From Beijerinckiaceae bacterium (GTDB lineage: Bacteria > Pseudomonadota > Alphaproteobacteria > Rhizobiales > Beijerinckiaceae), in the NCBI GenBank assembly GCA_027532775.1, contig JAPZTO010000001.1, positions 682,001 to 746,000 of the forward strand: a DNA stretch of 64,000 nucleotides. The letters are read 5' to 3'. This document shows positions 34,165 through 44,058 of this stretch, one piece after another. Position 1 is the stretch's first letter, and each line of letters begins with the position of its first letter. The notes under the pieces are model-generated. The model saw nothing but the letters and a program-made list of their open reading frames with translations. It searched no databases and was not told where the DNA came from. The position numbers were made by a program, and so were the translations under genes.

Positions 34165-34191
34165 TATAGGCTGAATGCCCTGGAACACCGC

Positions 34192-34767
34192 ATGGACACC
34201 ACCCGACGCACCCTTCTGAGCCTGATAAGCACGGGCTTTTTCGTGCCCCCGGCCCATGCGCAGGAAACGCTGCCGACCTTGCGGAATGCGCGCGGACAGG
34301 CGGTGCGCTTCGCCGATCCGGCCCCTGTCGGGCGGCAGGTCCTGACCGGGCTCGACGGCCGGGCCACGCCGCTCGAACGCTACCACGGTGTTGTTCTGAT
34401 TGTGAATTTCTTCGCGACCTGGTGTCCGCCCTGCCGGCAGGAACTGCCCGCTCTCGATGCGCTGCTGCAGCGTGAACCGGGGCTACGGGCGGTGGCGATT
34501 TCGGTCGATCGCGAGGGCGCGCGCGTTGTCCGGCCCTATCTTGCGTCGCTCAACCTGAAGCGGCTGCCGGCGTTCATCGATCCGGAATTCCGGGTTGCGC
34601 GCCGCGCCGACGCAGCGACGTTGCAGGATCCGTTCCGGCTGTTCGGCCTGCCGCTCAGCTATGTGCTGACGCCGGGCGGGCGGAACTTCGGCTATGTCGC
34701 CGGCGCGATGGATTGGTCAAGCCCGGCGGCGCGGGCACTGCTGGACGAGGCCAATGCTGCCGGATGA
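34192..34767 (+). CDS. TlpA/ResA-like thioredoxin-fold protein
   Basis: 191 residues. The ATG at 34192 gives an N terminus with a twin-arginine-like signal (TTRRTLLSLISTGFF) and cleavage near AHAQ. The thioredoxin-fold domain carries FFATWCPPCRQELP with Cys78 and Cys81, as in TlpA/ResA-type periplasmic thiol reductants used in cytochrome maturation or redox protection. The frame is open upstream well into the divergent TAXI gene, but no start with a ribosome site was seen there. Single gene, 45 bases from the convergent SDR. Confidence 0.85.
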   Translation: MDTTRRTLLSLISTGFFVPPAHAQETLPTLRNARGQAVRFADPAPVGRQVLTGLDGRATPLERYHGVVLIVNFFATWCPPCRQELPALDALLQREPGLRAVAISVDREGARVVRPYLASLNLKRLPAFIDPEFRVARRADAATLQDPFRLFGLPLSYVLTPGGRNFGYVAGAMDWSSPAARALLDEANAAG

Positions 34768-34812
34768 ACAGGCGGCAAGGCCGGTTCATTTCCGGCCCAA
34801 CCCTCTGATTTG

Positions 34813-35565
34813 TCAGTGGATATGGCTGCCGCCATTGATGTCGATCTCCGAGCCGGTGACATAGCTCGAGAGCGAGGAGGCGAGGAAGAGCCCGCAGCCG
34901 GCGACCTCGTCGGCCGTGCCGATCCGACCCATCGGGATCGATTTCTTGATCTCCTCGCGCCGTTCATCGGTGAGCATGCCGCCGGTAATGTCGGTATCGA
35001 TCATCGAGGGGCAGATGGCATTGACGCGGATATTGTCGGGACCGAGTTCCCGTGCGCAAGCCTTTGTATATCCAAGGATTGCGCCCTTGGCGGCGGAGTA
35101 ATGCGAACCGCCGAACACCCCGCCTCCACGCTGCGCGGAGACCGAGGACATGTTCACGATCGATCCTGAACGCTGCGCGCGCATCTGCGGCACGACGGCC
35201 TGCGTCATATGCAAGGTTCCGCGCATATTGATGTCGAAGACCCGGTCATAGGTGGCGTCATCCACCTGCATGACACGCTGCGGCGAGGTGATGCCGGCGT
35301 AATTCAGCAGGATATCCAGACGGTTATACCGTCTGGTCACGCGCTCGATCGCCCGTTCACATTCCCTGCGCTTTGTCACGTCGCAGCGGATTGCCATGTG
35401 GCCGCGGCCCTTCAGGGAGGCGATCGCCTCCTTCGCGGCGTTCAGATCCAGGTCGAGGATGGCCACGCGGGCCCCGTGTTCCGCGAAAAGCCGCGCCGTC
35501 GCAAGGCCCAGCCCGCGCTTCGATGCCCCGCCGGTAATGACCGCGACTTGCCCCTTGAGCAGCAT
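34813..35565 (-). CDS. SDR-family oxidoreductase
   Basis: 250-residue classical SDR. Cofactor loop TGGASKRGLG (11-20) has an extra residue relative to TGxxxGxG. NYAG replaces the usual NNAG at about residue 88. Catalytic YSAAK is at about 156-160 and SEIDINGGSHIH forms the C-terminal end. ATG at 35565 is preceded by GGGGAGG. Divergent from the LysR gene at 35696, which probably controls it. Substrate unknown. Confidence 0.88.
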   Translation of the reverse strand: MLLKGQVAVITGGASKRGLGLATARLFAEHGARVAILDLDLNAAKEAIASLKGRGHMAIRCDVTKRRECERAIERVTRRYNRLDILLNYAGITSPQRVMQVDDATYDRVFDINMRGTLHMTQAVVPQMRAQRSGSIVNMSSVSAQRGGGVFGGSHYSAAKGAILGYTKACARELGPDNIRVNAICPSMIDTDITGGMLTDERREEIKKSIPMGRIGTADEVAGCGLFLASSLSSYVTGSEIDINGGSHIH

Positions 35566-35695
35566 GAAAACCTCCCCGAATGACCACTTTTGGCGTCATT
35601 TTGCGCAGGAATTTGGACAAAGAAAATCAAATAATATATGTCGATTGACAAAATTTTTTTGACGATCTGGCCCGCCGCTTCATCAGGAGTTTTGC
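35566..35695. promoter_or_regulatory. AT-rich divergent control region between SDR and LysR genes
   Basis: This 130-base gap contains a markedly AT-rich stretch (about 35610-35662) in a GC-rich window. It includes TTGACA (35645-35650) and a second TTGAC 14 bases on (35659-35663), separated by AAATTTTTT. Such AT-rich patches between a LysR gene and its target are usual binding and promoter regions. The exact -10 elements could not be assigned. Confidence 0.5.
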
Positions 35696-36694
35696 ATGTC
35701 CGAACTGCCTCCCCTCCGGTCGCTTGAAGCCTTCCGCGCCGTCATGCGGCAGGGCAGTTTCACGCAGGCTGCCGAGACGCTCGGCCTGACGACGGCGGCC
35801 GTCTCGCACCGGATCCGCGAGCTCGAGCGGGTGCTCGGCGCGCCACTTTTCGAACGCCGCAACCGCAGCGTGTTCGCGAGCGATGCGGCCCATCGCTACC
35901 ACGAGGCATTGCAGGAGGGGTTCCAGCGGCTCGAGGCGGCGACGCGCATCGTCTCGCAGCCGGCCAATGCGCAGATCCTGGCGCTGCATTGCTCGCCGAG
36001 TTTCGCGGCACAATGGCTGATGCCACGGCTGAAACGGTTCATCGCCACGCATCCCGACATCGTGGTCCGGCTGTCCTCGACGCCGGATGCCGGGCCTTTC
36101 CGCGACGATGTGTACGATATCGACCTGCAATATGCGCGGCCGGTGCCGGAGGGCTGCGATTCCCTGCTCGTCGCCGAGGAGAGCATCGTGCCGCTCTGCG
36201 CGCCGGACTACCTCAGGCCCGGCCCGTGGAACCCGCGGACAACCTCGTTCGAGACGATGACGCTGCTCCATTCGGTGCGCAATGTCGTGCAATGGCAGAA
36301 CTGGCTCGATGTGCATGCGCCGGGCAAGGCAGTGCCGGCGCGGCACATGCATTTCGACCGCTCGTTCATGGCGATCGCCGCCGCGACGGACGGGCTGGGC
36401 ATCTGCCTCGAATCGACGCTGATCGCCGAGGCCGAACTCGCATCCGGGCGGCTGGTCATGCCGTTCGGCCCGCGTGACATCAAGGCCAGCGGGCATCGCC
36501 TCGTCTGGCGGAAGCGGGCGGTGACACCGAAGAAGATCGCGGCCTTCCGCGACTGGCTGGTGGCCGAACTCGCCCGCGGGGTCGCACCCCCCGCCAGCCC
36601 GCCCGGACCGGACACGCCGCCACCAGCGCCACCCCAGCCGCGCAATCCCGGGCCGGGCGGACGGTCCGGACCACGAATTAGTATTATTAATTGA
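35696..36694 (+). CDS. LysR-type regulator, GcvA-like, with proline-rich tail
   Basis: 332 residues, ATG at 35696 after CAGGAG. N-terminal winged HTH LPPLRSLEAFRAVMRQGSF with AAETLGLTTAAVSHRI; the opening and the motif FERRNRSVFASDAAHRY are typical of the GcvA/AmpR branch. The inducer domain runs to about residue 300. The remaining 37 residues are a Pro/Gly-rich tail (PPASPPGPDTPPPAPPQPRN) ending in RISIIN, absent from most family members. It may be a late read-through extension of the frame. Divergent from the SDR. Confidence 0.9.
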   Translation: MSELPPLRSLEAFRAVMRQGSFTQAAETLGLTTAAVSHRIRELERVLGAPLFERRNRSVFASDAAHRYHEALQEGFQRLEAATRIVSQPANAQILALHCSPSFAAQWLMPRLKRFIATHPDIVVRLSSTPDAGPFRDDVYDIDLQYARPVPEGCDSLLVAEESIVPLCAPDYLRPGPWNPRTTSFETMTLLHSVRNVVQWQNWLDVHAPGKAVPARHMHFDRSFMAIAAATDGLGICLESTLIAEAELASGRLVMPFGPRDIKASGHRLVWRKRAVTPKKIAAFRDWLVAELARGVAPPASPPGPDTPPPAPPQPRNPGPGGRSGPRISIIN

Positions 36695-36724
36695 AGCCGC
36701 GCATCACACGGCCCGCAGAATTGG

Positions 36725-37486
36725 TCAGGCCAATTCCGTTGGATTGGCCGTCAAACCCCGCAGGGCGGCCAAAGTCGCGCGCAGCGCATCGGCAACGAGA
36801 ATACGCGTGAGGGTTGCCGCGCCATCCGCGTCGCGGCGCTCCAGAGCCTCGTAAAGCCGGCGGTGATCGGCGAGAGGCTGGTCGAAATCCTCCGGCTTCC
36901 GCGCGCTCTGCGTGCGGAGCGACCAATGCAGGGTTGTCGAGACCACCCCCACGAGCGCCTTCAGCGCCTCGTTGCCGGAGGCGTGGAAAATCGCCTCGTG
37001 GAAGGCGAGGTCGTAGGCGAAATTCGCATCGGTATAGGGTGTGACGCGCTCCATGCCCTCGAGCGCCAGCCGGATCGCGGCGAGCTGTTCGGGGCGATGG
37101 CGCATCGCCGCCTGACGCGCCGCGCCAGGCTCGATCATGAAGCGGAGCTCGAACAGATCGCGGATGAAGGCCTCGTCGGGCTTCACCGCCAGCGACCAGC
37201 GCAGCACGTCCGGATCGAGCATATGCCAGGAGTCGCGCGGGGCAACGCGGGTGCCGGCGCGCTGGCGCGCCTCGATCAGCCCCTTGCCGGCGAGGAAGCG
37301 CATCGCCTCCCGATAGGCCGTGCGCGAGGCCGCGCCCTCGCCATCCGGCCCCTCCTCGTTCGGCACCAGCGCCCCGACCGGCAGCGCGCCCGACAGGATG
37401 GCCACGGCGAGCCGTTCGGTCATCTGGGTGAAGGGACCTTCCATGCCCGGCCGCGCCACGGCCCGGCCCGCAACCCGCTTCAGCAT
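36725..37486 (-). CDS. GntR/FadR-type (FCD domain) regulator
   Basis: 253 residues, start ATG 37486 with GGGGGAGGAGG upstream. Winged HTH in the first 75 residues (TQMTERLAVAILSGALPVGA, YREAMRFLAGKGLIEARQR), then an all-helical FCD ligand/metal domain with ELRFMIEPGAARQAA, FAYDLAFHEAIFHASGN and an ADHRRLYEAL helix that carries the metal-binding His. Divergent from the sugar-type ABC operon across 218 bases with a GTATGAC site over the promoter, so it is the likely local repressor. Ligand probably a sugar acid or other carboxylate, by family habit. Confidence 0.92.
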   Translation of the reverse strand: MLKRVAGRAVARPGMEGPFTQMTERLAVAILSGALPVGALVPNEEGPDGEGAASRTAYREAMRFLAGKGLIEARQRAGTRVAPRDSWHMLDPDVLRWSLAVKPDEAFIRDLFELRFMIEPGAARQAAMRHRPEQLAAIRLALEGMERVTPYTDANFAYDLAFHEAIFHASGNEALKALVGVVSTTLHWSLRTQSARKPEDFDQPLADHRRLYEALERRDADGAATLTRILVADALRATLAALRGLTANPTELA

Positions 37487-37574
37487 GACCGCCTCCTCCC
37501 CCGTTGACGCCTCACCGCGCGGGCCCTCTCCTCTTGGCGCCGCAACTCTTCGTTCCGATTGGCCAGAGACCCGC

Positions 37575-37601
37575 TTGACAGCGTGGGAAAACTAGTATGA
37601 C
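37575..37601 (+). promoter_or_regulatory. Promoter with GntR-type GTnnnAC site before the ABC operon
   Basis: TTGACA (37575-37580), 15-base spacer, TATGAC (37596-37601). The core AGTATGACT (37594-37602) is a dyad of the GTnnnAC form bound by FadR/FCD regulators and overlaps the -10, about 100 bases before the ATPase start. The nearest GntR-FCD gene is divergent from this promoter. Confidence 0.5.
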
Positions 37602-37704
37602 TTTTTAGAACCGGCCGCAAGAGCCGGACAAGGCGCGACAGCATGCCAGGCACGCCGCGCTCAATCGAAGGCGCTCCGGAACGGGGCGATAGCGGGAGGA
37701 GTTG

Positions 37705-38763
<1,059 letters not shown>

Positions 38764-38770
38764 CGCTTTC

Positions 38771-38800
38771 CCGCCGGCGCGGGGCCGGCGGTCTGAGTTT
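38771..38800 (+). terminator. GC-rich hairpin between ATPase and binding-protein genes
   Basis: Perfect 8-bp stem CCGCCGGC (38771-38778) / GCCGGCGG (38784-38791), loop of five, then TCTGAGTTTT. The U-run is short, so this is probably a partial terminator or an mRNA-stabilising stem. It would allow higher expression of the binding protein than of the ATPase. Confidence 0.5.
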
Positions 38801-38897
38801 TCCTCGCTGGCGGGAGGCCGGCGGAGGACCGACCGGCCCGGATGGGCGCATCAAACGGACCCGGCGATCAGCATCCGGGCCATACGGAGGAAACCGC

Positions 38898-40241
38898 ATG
38901 ACGATCAAGACCCCCTCTTTCGACCGGCGCAGATTCCTGTCCGGCACCGCCACGCTCGGCGCCGGCGCGATGCTGGCCGGCAGCGGCCTCACCGATTTCG
39001 CCCGCGCCTGGGCGCAGGCGGCTCCGTTCAAGCCGGAAGCCAATGCCTCGATCCAGATCCTGCGCTGGAAGCGCTTCATCCAGTCGGAAGAAGATGGCTT
39101 CATGGCCCTCGTCGCAGCCTTCACCAAGGCCACCGGCGTGAAGGTGAACGTGATCAATGAATCGCTCGACGACGTGCAGCCGAAGGCTTCGGTCGCGGCC
39201 AACACGAACCAGGGCCCGGACATGTTCTGGGGCCTCTATTCGCTGCCGCATCTCTTCCCGGCCAAGTGCACCGATGTCTCGGATGTCTGCAACTATCTCG
39301 GCAAGAAATATGGCGGCTGGGCCCCGACCGCGGAAACCTATGGCAAAAGCCAGGGCAAGTGGATCGCGCTGCCGGTCGCGTACAACGCCAACGTCATCAA
39401 TTTCCGCCAGTCGATGATCGAGAAGGCAGGGTTCAAGGCGATCCCGAAGGACACGGCCGGCTTCCTCGAGATGATGAAGGCGCTGAAGGCCAAGTCGGTT
39501 CCGGGCGGCTTCGCGCTGGGCCGCGCCTCGGGCGACGGCAATGCCTGGGTGCACTGGGCGCTGTGGAGCCATGGTGGCAACACCGTCGACAAGAATGACA
39601 AGGTGGTCATCAACTCGCCGGAAACCGCCAAGGCCCTCGAATATGCCAAGGCCCTGTCGGAGACCTTCGTGCCGGGAACCGCTTCCTGGAACGACGCGTT
39701 CAACAACAAGGCCTTCCTGGCGGGCGAAGTCTCGGTCACGAATAACGGCGTCTCGATCTATGCCGCGGCGAAAGCCGGCGCGGACAAGGATCCGAAGATG
39801 AAGGAAGTCCGCGACGACATGGGCCACTCGACCTGGCCGGTCGGCCCGGTCGGCAAGCCGACCGAGTTCCACATCGCCTATCCGATGCTGATCATGAAGT
39901 ATTCGAAGGCCCCGAATGCCTGCAAGGCCTTCATGGCCTTCATGATGGAAGCGGAAAACTACAACAAGTGGCTCGAAAGCGCGGTGGCCTATCTCTCGCA
40001 TCCGCTCAAGGCCTATGACGCCAACCCGGTCTGGACCTCGGATCCGAAGCTCGGCGTGGCCAAGACCGCAGCCTGGGATACGCTGACCGCCGGTGGCCAG
40101 GGCTCGGTGGGCGAGCGCGCCGCATCGGCACTCGCCGACTTCGTGGTGCTCGACATGTTCGCCTCGGTCTGCACCGGGCGCGAGACCGTGCAGGGCGCGA
40201 TGGCTGTCGCCGACCGCCAGCTCAAGCGCATCTACCGCTGA
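38898..40241 (+). CDS. Sugar-type ABC extracellular solute-binding protein, Tat-exported
   Basis: 447 residues, ATG at 38898 after GGAGGAAACC. Twin-arginine signal DRRRFLSGTATLGAGAMLAG, cleavage near AWAQA. The mature part is a family 1 (MalE/UgpB-like) binding protein: LRWKRFIQSEEDGFMALVAA, NQGPDMFWGLYSLPHLFP, and DGNAWVHWALWSHGGNT. Binds an unidentified sugar, polyol or sugar acid. Followed by both permeases. Confidence 0.93.
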   Translation: MTIKTPSFDRRRFLSGTATLGAGAMLAGSGLTDFARAWAQAAPFKPEANASIQILRWKRFIQSEEDGFMALVAAFTKATGVKVNVINESLDDVQPKASVAANTNQGPDMFWGLYSLPHLFPAKCTDVSDVCNYLGKKYGGWAPTAETYGKSQGKWIALPVAYNANVINFRQSMIEKAGFKAIPKDTAGFLEMMKALKAKSVPGGFALGRASGDGNAWVHWALWSHGGNTVDKNDKVVINSPETAKALEYAKALSETFVPGTASWNDAFNNKAFLAGEVSVTNNGVSIYAAAKAGADKDPKMKEVRDDMGHSTWPVGPVGKPTEFHIAYPMLIMKYSKAPNACKAFMAFMMEAENYNKWLESAVAYLSHPLKAYDANPVWTSDPKLGVAKTAAWDTLTAGGQGSVGERAASALADFVVLDMFASVCTGRETVQGAMAVADRQLKRIYR

Positions 40242-40341
40242 CCAAGGCCTGCCCTTCCCGGTTCGCCGGGGAGGGCTCCCGCCTGTGACGCGCTCCGGCC
40301 CCGCCGGGCGCGATCCGGGATCTTATGCCGGAGGAACCGTG

Positions 40342-41292
40342 ATGACCGAAGCCGCCCTGCCCCAGTCCCGCCGCGCCCCGATCCGTGAGGCGACGGCCTG
40401 GGACCGCCTCAAGACCAACCGCAACTGGCTCGGCTTCTGGTTCATGGTGCCGGCCGCGGCTTTCCTGATCCTGTTCCTCGCCTACCCTCTCGGCCTCGGC
40501 ATCTGGCTGTCCTTCACGGATACGCGGATCGGCCGGCCGGGTGAATTCATCGGCATCGAGAATTACGAATGGGTGCTGGGCGACCGCAAGTTCCAGGACG
40601 CGGTGTTCAATACGCTGTTCTACACGACGATCGCCAGCATCGCGAAATTCGCGATCGGGCTGTATCTCGCCATCCTGCTGAACCACCACCTGCCGTTCAA
40701 GGCGATGATCCGCGCCATCGTGCTGATCCCCTTCATCGTGCCGACGGTGCTTTCCGCCATCGCCTTCTGGTGGATCTTCGACCCGACCTTCTCGATCATT
40801 TCCTGGACGCTGAAGGAGATGGGCTGGCGGACGACCAACATCAACTTCCTCGGCGATACCTGGAATGCCCGCTGGAGCGTGATCTTCGCCAATGTCTGGC
40901 GCGGCGTGCCCTTCATCGCCATCACCCTGCTTGCCGGCCTGCAAACCGTGCCGCCCTCGCTCTACGAGGCCGCGACGCTGGACGGCGCCACGCGCTGGCA
41001 GATGTTCCGCTTCATCACCTACCCGCTGCTCACCCCGATCATCGCGGTAGTGATGACCTTCTCGGTGCTGTTCACCTTCACCGATTTCCAGCTCATCAAG
41101 GTGCTGACCAATGGCGGCCCGGCCGGGGCAACCGAGCTCATGGCCACGATGAGCTACAACACCGCCATTCTCGGCGGGAAGATCGGCGAGGGTGCCGCGG
41201 TCTCCACGGCGATGATCCCCTTCCTGCTCGGCGCGATCATGATCTCGTGGTTCGGATTGCAACGCCGCAAATGGCAGCAGGGAGAGGATTGA
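40342..41292 (+). CDS. Sugar-type ABC permease (MalF/UgpA type)
   Basis: 316 residues. ATG 40342 with GAGGAACC; the adjoining GTG at 40339 and the longer upstream frame are rejected. About six transmembrane helices start at LGFWFMVPAAAFLILFL. The EAA loop is PSLYEAATLDGATRWQMFRF, followed by ITYPLLTPIIAVV. Pairs with the permease at 41354. Confidence 0.95.
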   Translation: MTEAALPQSRRAPIREATAWDRLKTNRNWLGFWFMVPAAAFLILFLAYPLGLGIWLSFTDTRIGRPGEFIGIENYEWVLGDRKFQDAVFNTLFYTTIASIAKFAIGLYLAILLNHHLPFKAMIRAIVLIPFIVPTVLSAIAFWWIFDPTFSIISWTLKEMGWRTTNINFLGDTWNARWSVIFANVWRGVPFIAITLLAGLQTVPPSLYEAATLDGATRWQMFRFITYPLLTPIIAVVMTFSVLFTFTDFQLIKVLTNGGPAGATELMATMSYNTAILGGKIGEGAAVSTAMIPFLLGAIMISWFGLQRRKWQQGED

Positions 41293-41353
41293 TGGCTCCT
41301 GCTGCCTGCCTGCCCCCGAACCTTTCCCGTCCTGCTGCCTCCCGGAGCCTGTC

Positions 41354-42247
41354 ATGAGTGCCGCCGAAACCCGAGCCGACATCACCGACAACCGCGAGGG
41401 CATGTCCTATCTCGACACGCTGCCCCGGCGCGTCGTGACGGTCTATATCCCGCTTTTCCTGATCATGTTCGTGCTGCTCTTCCCGTTCTACTGGATGGGG
41501 CTGACGGCGGTGAAGCCGAAGGAAGAGCTGGTCGATTTCGAGCGCTCCAACCCGTTCTGGACCTGGGCGCCGACTTTCGAACATATCTACGATCTCATCT
41601 TCAAGACCGAGTATCCGCGCTGGCTCTGGAACACGATGTTCATCTCGGTCGTCTCGACCGTACTGGCGCTGATCGCATCCGTCTTCGCGGCCTATGCCAT
41701 TGTCCGCGTGCGCTACAAGGGCGCGAGCACGGTTGGGGGGTTGATCTTCCTGTCCTACCTCGTGCCGCCCTCGATCCTCTTCATCCCGCTCTCCACGGTG
41801 GTCTACCAGTACGGGCTGTTCGACACGCCCTTCGCGCTGATCCTGACCTACCCGACCATCCTCATCCCGTTCTCGACCTGGCTGCTGATGGGCTATTTCA
41901 AGACGATCCCCTTCGAGCTTGAGGAATGCGCCCTGATCGACGGCGCCAGCCGGTTCCAGATCCTGATGAAGATCGTGTTGCCGCTGGCGGTGCCGGGGCT
42001 GATCTCGGCCGGGATCTTCTGCCTGACGCTGTGCTGGAACGAGTTCATCTACGCGCTGACCTTCATCAACACGCATGCGAACAAGACGGTGCCGGTGGCA
42101 ATCGTCACCGCCTTCACCGATGGCGACCAGTATCGCTGGGGCTCGCTGATGGCCGGCGCGCTGGTCGGCTCGCTGCCGCTGGTGATCCTCTACTCGTTCT
42201 TCGTCGAGTATTACGTTTCGGCCATGACCGGCGCGGTAAAGGAGTAA
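41354..42247 (+). CDS. Sugar-type ABC permease (MalG/UgpE type)
   Basis: 297 residues, six predicted helices. The EAA motif is ELEECALIDGASRFQILMKI followed by VLPLAVPGLI. It begins 61 bases after the first permease and is followed after four bases by the first dehydrogenase, so transport and metabolism share a transcript. Confidence 0.95.
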   Translation: MSAAETRADITDNREGMSYLDTLPRRVVTVYIPLFLIMFVLLFPFYWMGLTAVKPKEELVDFERSNPFWTWAPTFEHIYDLIFKTEYPRWLWNTMFISVVSTVLALIASVFAAYAIVRVRYKGASTVGGLIFLSYLVPPSILFIPLSTVVYQYGLFDTPFALILTYPTILIPFSTWLLMGYFKTIPFELEECALIDGASRFQILMKIVLPLAVPGLISAGIFCLTLCWNEFIYALTFINTHANKTVPVAIVTAFTDGDQYRWGSLMAGALVGSLPLVILYSFFVEYYVSAMTGAVKE

Positions 42248-42251
42248 TCCC

Positions 42252-43145
42252 GTGCCGGCGCCGCGCGATATCGCCTTTATCGGCCTCGGCGCCATGGGCC
42301 TGCCCATGGCCAGACGGCTGGTGGAAAAGCAGTTCCGCGTCCGCGGCTTCGACCTGAACCCGGCGGCCCTTGCTGCCCATGAGAAGAATGGCGGCATTGC
42401 CGCGGCTTCTGCGCGCGAGGCGGCCGAGGGGGCGGGTGCCCTCGTGCTGATGGTTGTCAATGCTGCGCAGGCGCGGGCTGCCCTGGTCGAGAGCGGCGCG
42501 CTCGATGCGCTGGCACCGGGTGCCGTGGTCATCCTGATGGCGACCTGTGCCCCCGGCGATGCGGTGGCGATCGGGCAGATGGCGGAGACGGCCGGCAAGG
42601 CTTTCCTCGATTGCCCGGTTTCCGGCGGCGTGGTCGGGGCCGAGGCCGGCACGCTGACGCTGATGGCGAGCGGGCCGGATGCCGTGCTCGACCAGGCCCG
42701 AGCGGTGCTGGAGCCGATGGGCGACAAGCTCTACCATGTCGGCAGCAAGGCCGGCGATGGCGCGATGGTGAAGACCATCAACCAGCTGCTCTGCGGCGTG
42801 CATATCGCGGTGGTGGCCGAGGCTTTTGCCATGGCCGAGAAAGCCGGGCTCGATACGGGCATGCTGCTGAAAATCCTCGGCCAGTCGGCGGCGGGCAGCT
42901 GGATGCTCAACAATCGCGGCCCGCGCATGGTGCAGGCCGAGCCCGAAGTCACGAGCGCAGTCGATATCTTCGTAAAGGATCTCTCGCTGGTGCTCGATGC
43001 CGGCCGTGCGGGCAAGGTGGCCTTGCCGCTGGCCGCGCAGGCCCACCAGATGTTCCTTGCCGCCTCCGGCGCCGGCCATGGCCGCGCCGATGACAGCCAG
43101 GTGATCCGCGCCTACCGGGCGCTCAACGGAACCAAGCAGGAGTGA
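42252..43145 (+). CDS. Beta-hydroxyacid dehydrogenase (HIBADH family) 1
   Basis: 297 residues from GTG 42252 (AAGGAG seven bases before). NAD-binding FIGLGAMGLPMARRL at 9-23, substrate strand DCPVSGGVVGAEAGTLTLM, and the catalytic lysine in GDGAMVKTINQLL (about residue 174). Family oxidises 3-hydroxyacids such as 3-hydroxyisobutyrate, tartronate semialdehyde (in reverse), 2-(hydroxymethyl)glutarate or threonate-type acids. Cotranscribed with the ABC importer, so it probably acts on the imported compound. The stop overlaps the Shine-Dalgarno region of the next gene. Confidence 0.9.
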   Translation: MPAPRDIAFIGLGAMGLPMARRLVEKQFRVRGFDLNPAALAAHEKNGGIAAASAREAAEGAGALVLMVVNAAQARAALVESGALDALAPGAVVILMATCAPGDAVAIGQMAETAGKAFLDCPVSGGVVGAEAGTLTLMASGPDAVLDQARAVLEPMGDKLYHVGSKAGDGAMVKTINQLLCGVHIAVVAEAFAMAEKAGLDTGMLLKILGQSAAGSWMLNNRGPRMVQAEPEVTSAVDIFVKDLSLVLDAGRAGKVALPLAAQAHQMFLAASGAGHGRADDSQVIRAYRALNGTKQE

Positions 43146-43150
43146 CGGGA

Positions 43151-44047
43151 ATGGGACGGGAACGCGTCGGGTTCATCGGTGTCGGGTTCATGGGTCATGG
43201 CATGGCGAAGAACATCGTTACCAAGGGCTATCCGCTGACCATCGTGGGCAACCGCAACCGGGGCCCGGTGGAAAGCCTCGTCGCCAAGGGCGCGGTGGAA
43301 GTGAAGAGCGCCGCCGAGGTGGCGCGGAATTCCGACATCCTCCATCTCTGCCTGAGCGACTCGCCGACAATCGAGAAAGTGATGCGCGCGCCGGATGGCA
43401 TCATGGCCGGGGCGCACAAGGGCCTCGTCATTGTCGATACCTCGACCGCGAATCCGGTTTCCACCGAGGCGCTGGCGGCGGAACTCAAGACCATGGGCGT
43501 CGATTTCGTCGATGCGCCGCTCGGCGGCACGCCGGTCCAGGCGGAAGCCGGGCAGCTTGTCGCGATGTGCGGCGGCGAAGAGGCCGTCTTCGCCCGCGTC
43601 AAGCCGGTCATCGAGACCTGGGCGGCGAAAATCGTCCATCTCGGCCCGGTGGGCTCGGGCCACAAGATGAAGCTGCTCAACAACTTCATCTCGATGGGTT
43701 ATGCCGCGATCTATGCCGAGGCTTTGGCTCTGGGCCAGAAGGTCGGCATTTCCATCGCCACCTTCGACAGCGTGATCCGCGGCGGGCGCATGTCCTGCGG
43801 CTTCTACGAGACCTTCATGGGCTACGCGCTGGAGGGGAACCCGGAATCGCACAAGTTCAGCCTGGCCAATGGCTACAAGGACCTGCGCTATGTCGATGCC
43901 ATGGCCAATGCCGCGCAGGTGCCGAACCCGATCGGCAGCGCAGCCAAGAACCTTTTCGGCCAGGCGATCGGCGCCGGGATGGGCCAGAAATTCATTCCGA
44001 TGCTGGCCGATTTCGTCGCCGAGCAGAACGGCATCAAGAAGGGCTGA
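43151..44047 (+). CDS. Beta-hydroxyacid dehydrogenase (HIBADH family) 2
   Basis: 298 residues. ATG 43151 is chosen: AGGAG ends eight bases upstream, while GTG 43142 would sit on that site. NAD-binding FIGVGFMGHGMAKNI, substrate strand DAPLGGTPVQAEAGQL and catalytic lysine region GSGHKMKLLNNFISMGY. Divergent from the upstream paralogue, so probably a different substrate or the reverse step. Last gene of the ABC operon. Confidence 0.9.
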   Translation: MGRERVGFIGVGFMGHGMAKNIVTKGYPLTIVGNRNRGPVESLVAKGAVEVKSAAEVARNSDILHLCLSDSPTIEKVMRAPDGIMAGAHKGLVIVDTSTANPVSTEALAAELKTMGVDFVDAPLGGTPVQAEAGQLVAMCGGEEAVFARVKPVIETWAAKIVHLGPVGSGHKMKLLNNFISMGYAAIYAEALALGQKVGISIATFDSVIRGGRMSCGFYETFMGYALEGNPESHKFSLANGYKDLRYVDAMANAAQVPNPIGSAAKNLFGQAIGAGMGQKFIPMLADFVAEQNGIKKG

Positions 44048-44058
44048 GGGAAAGACCC

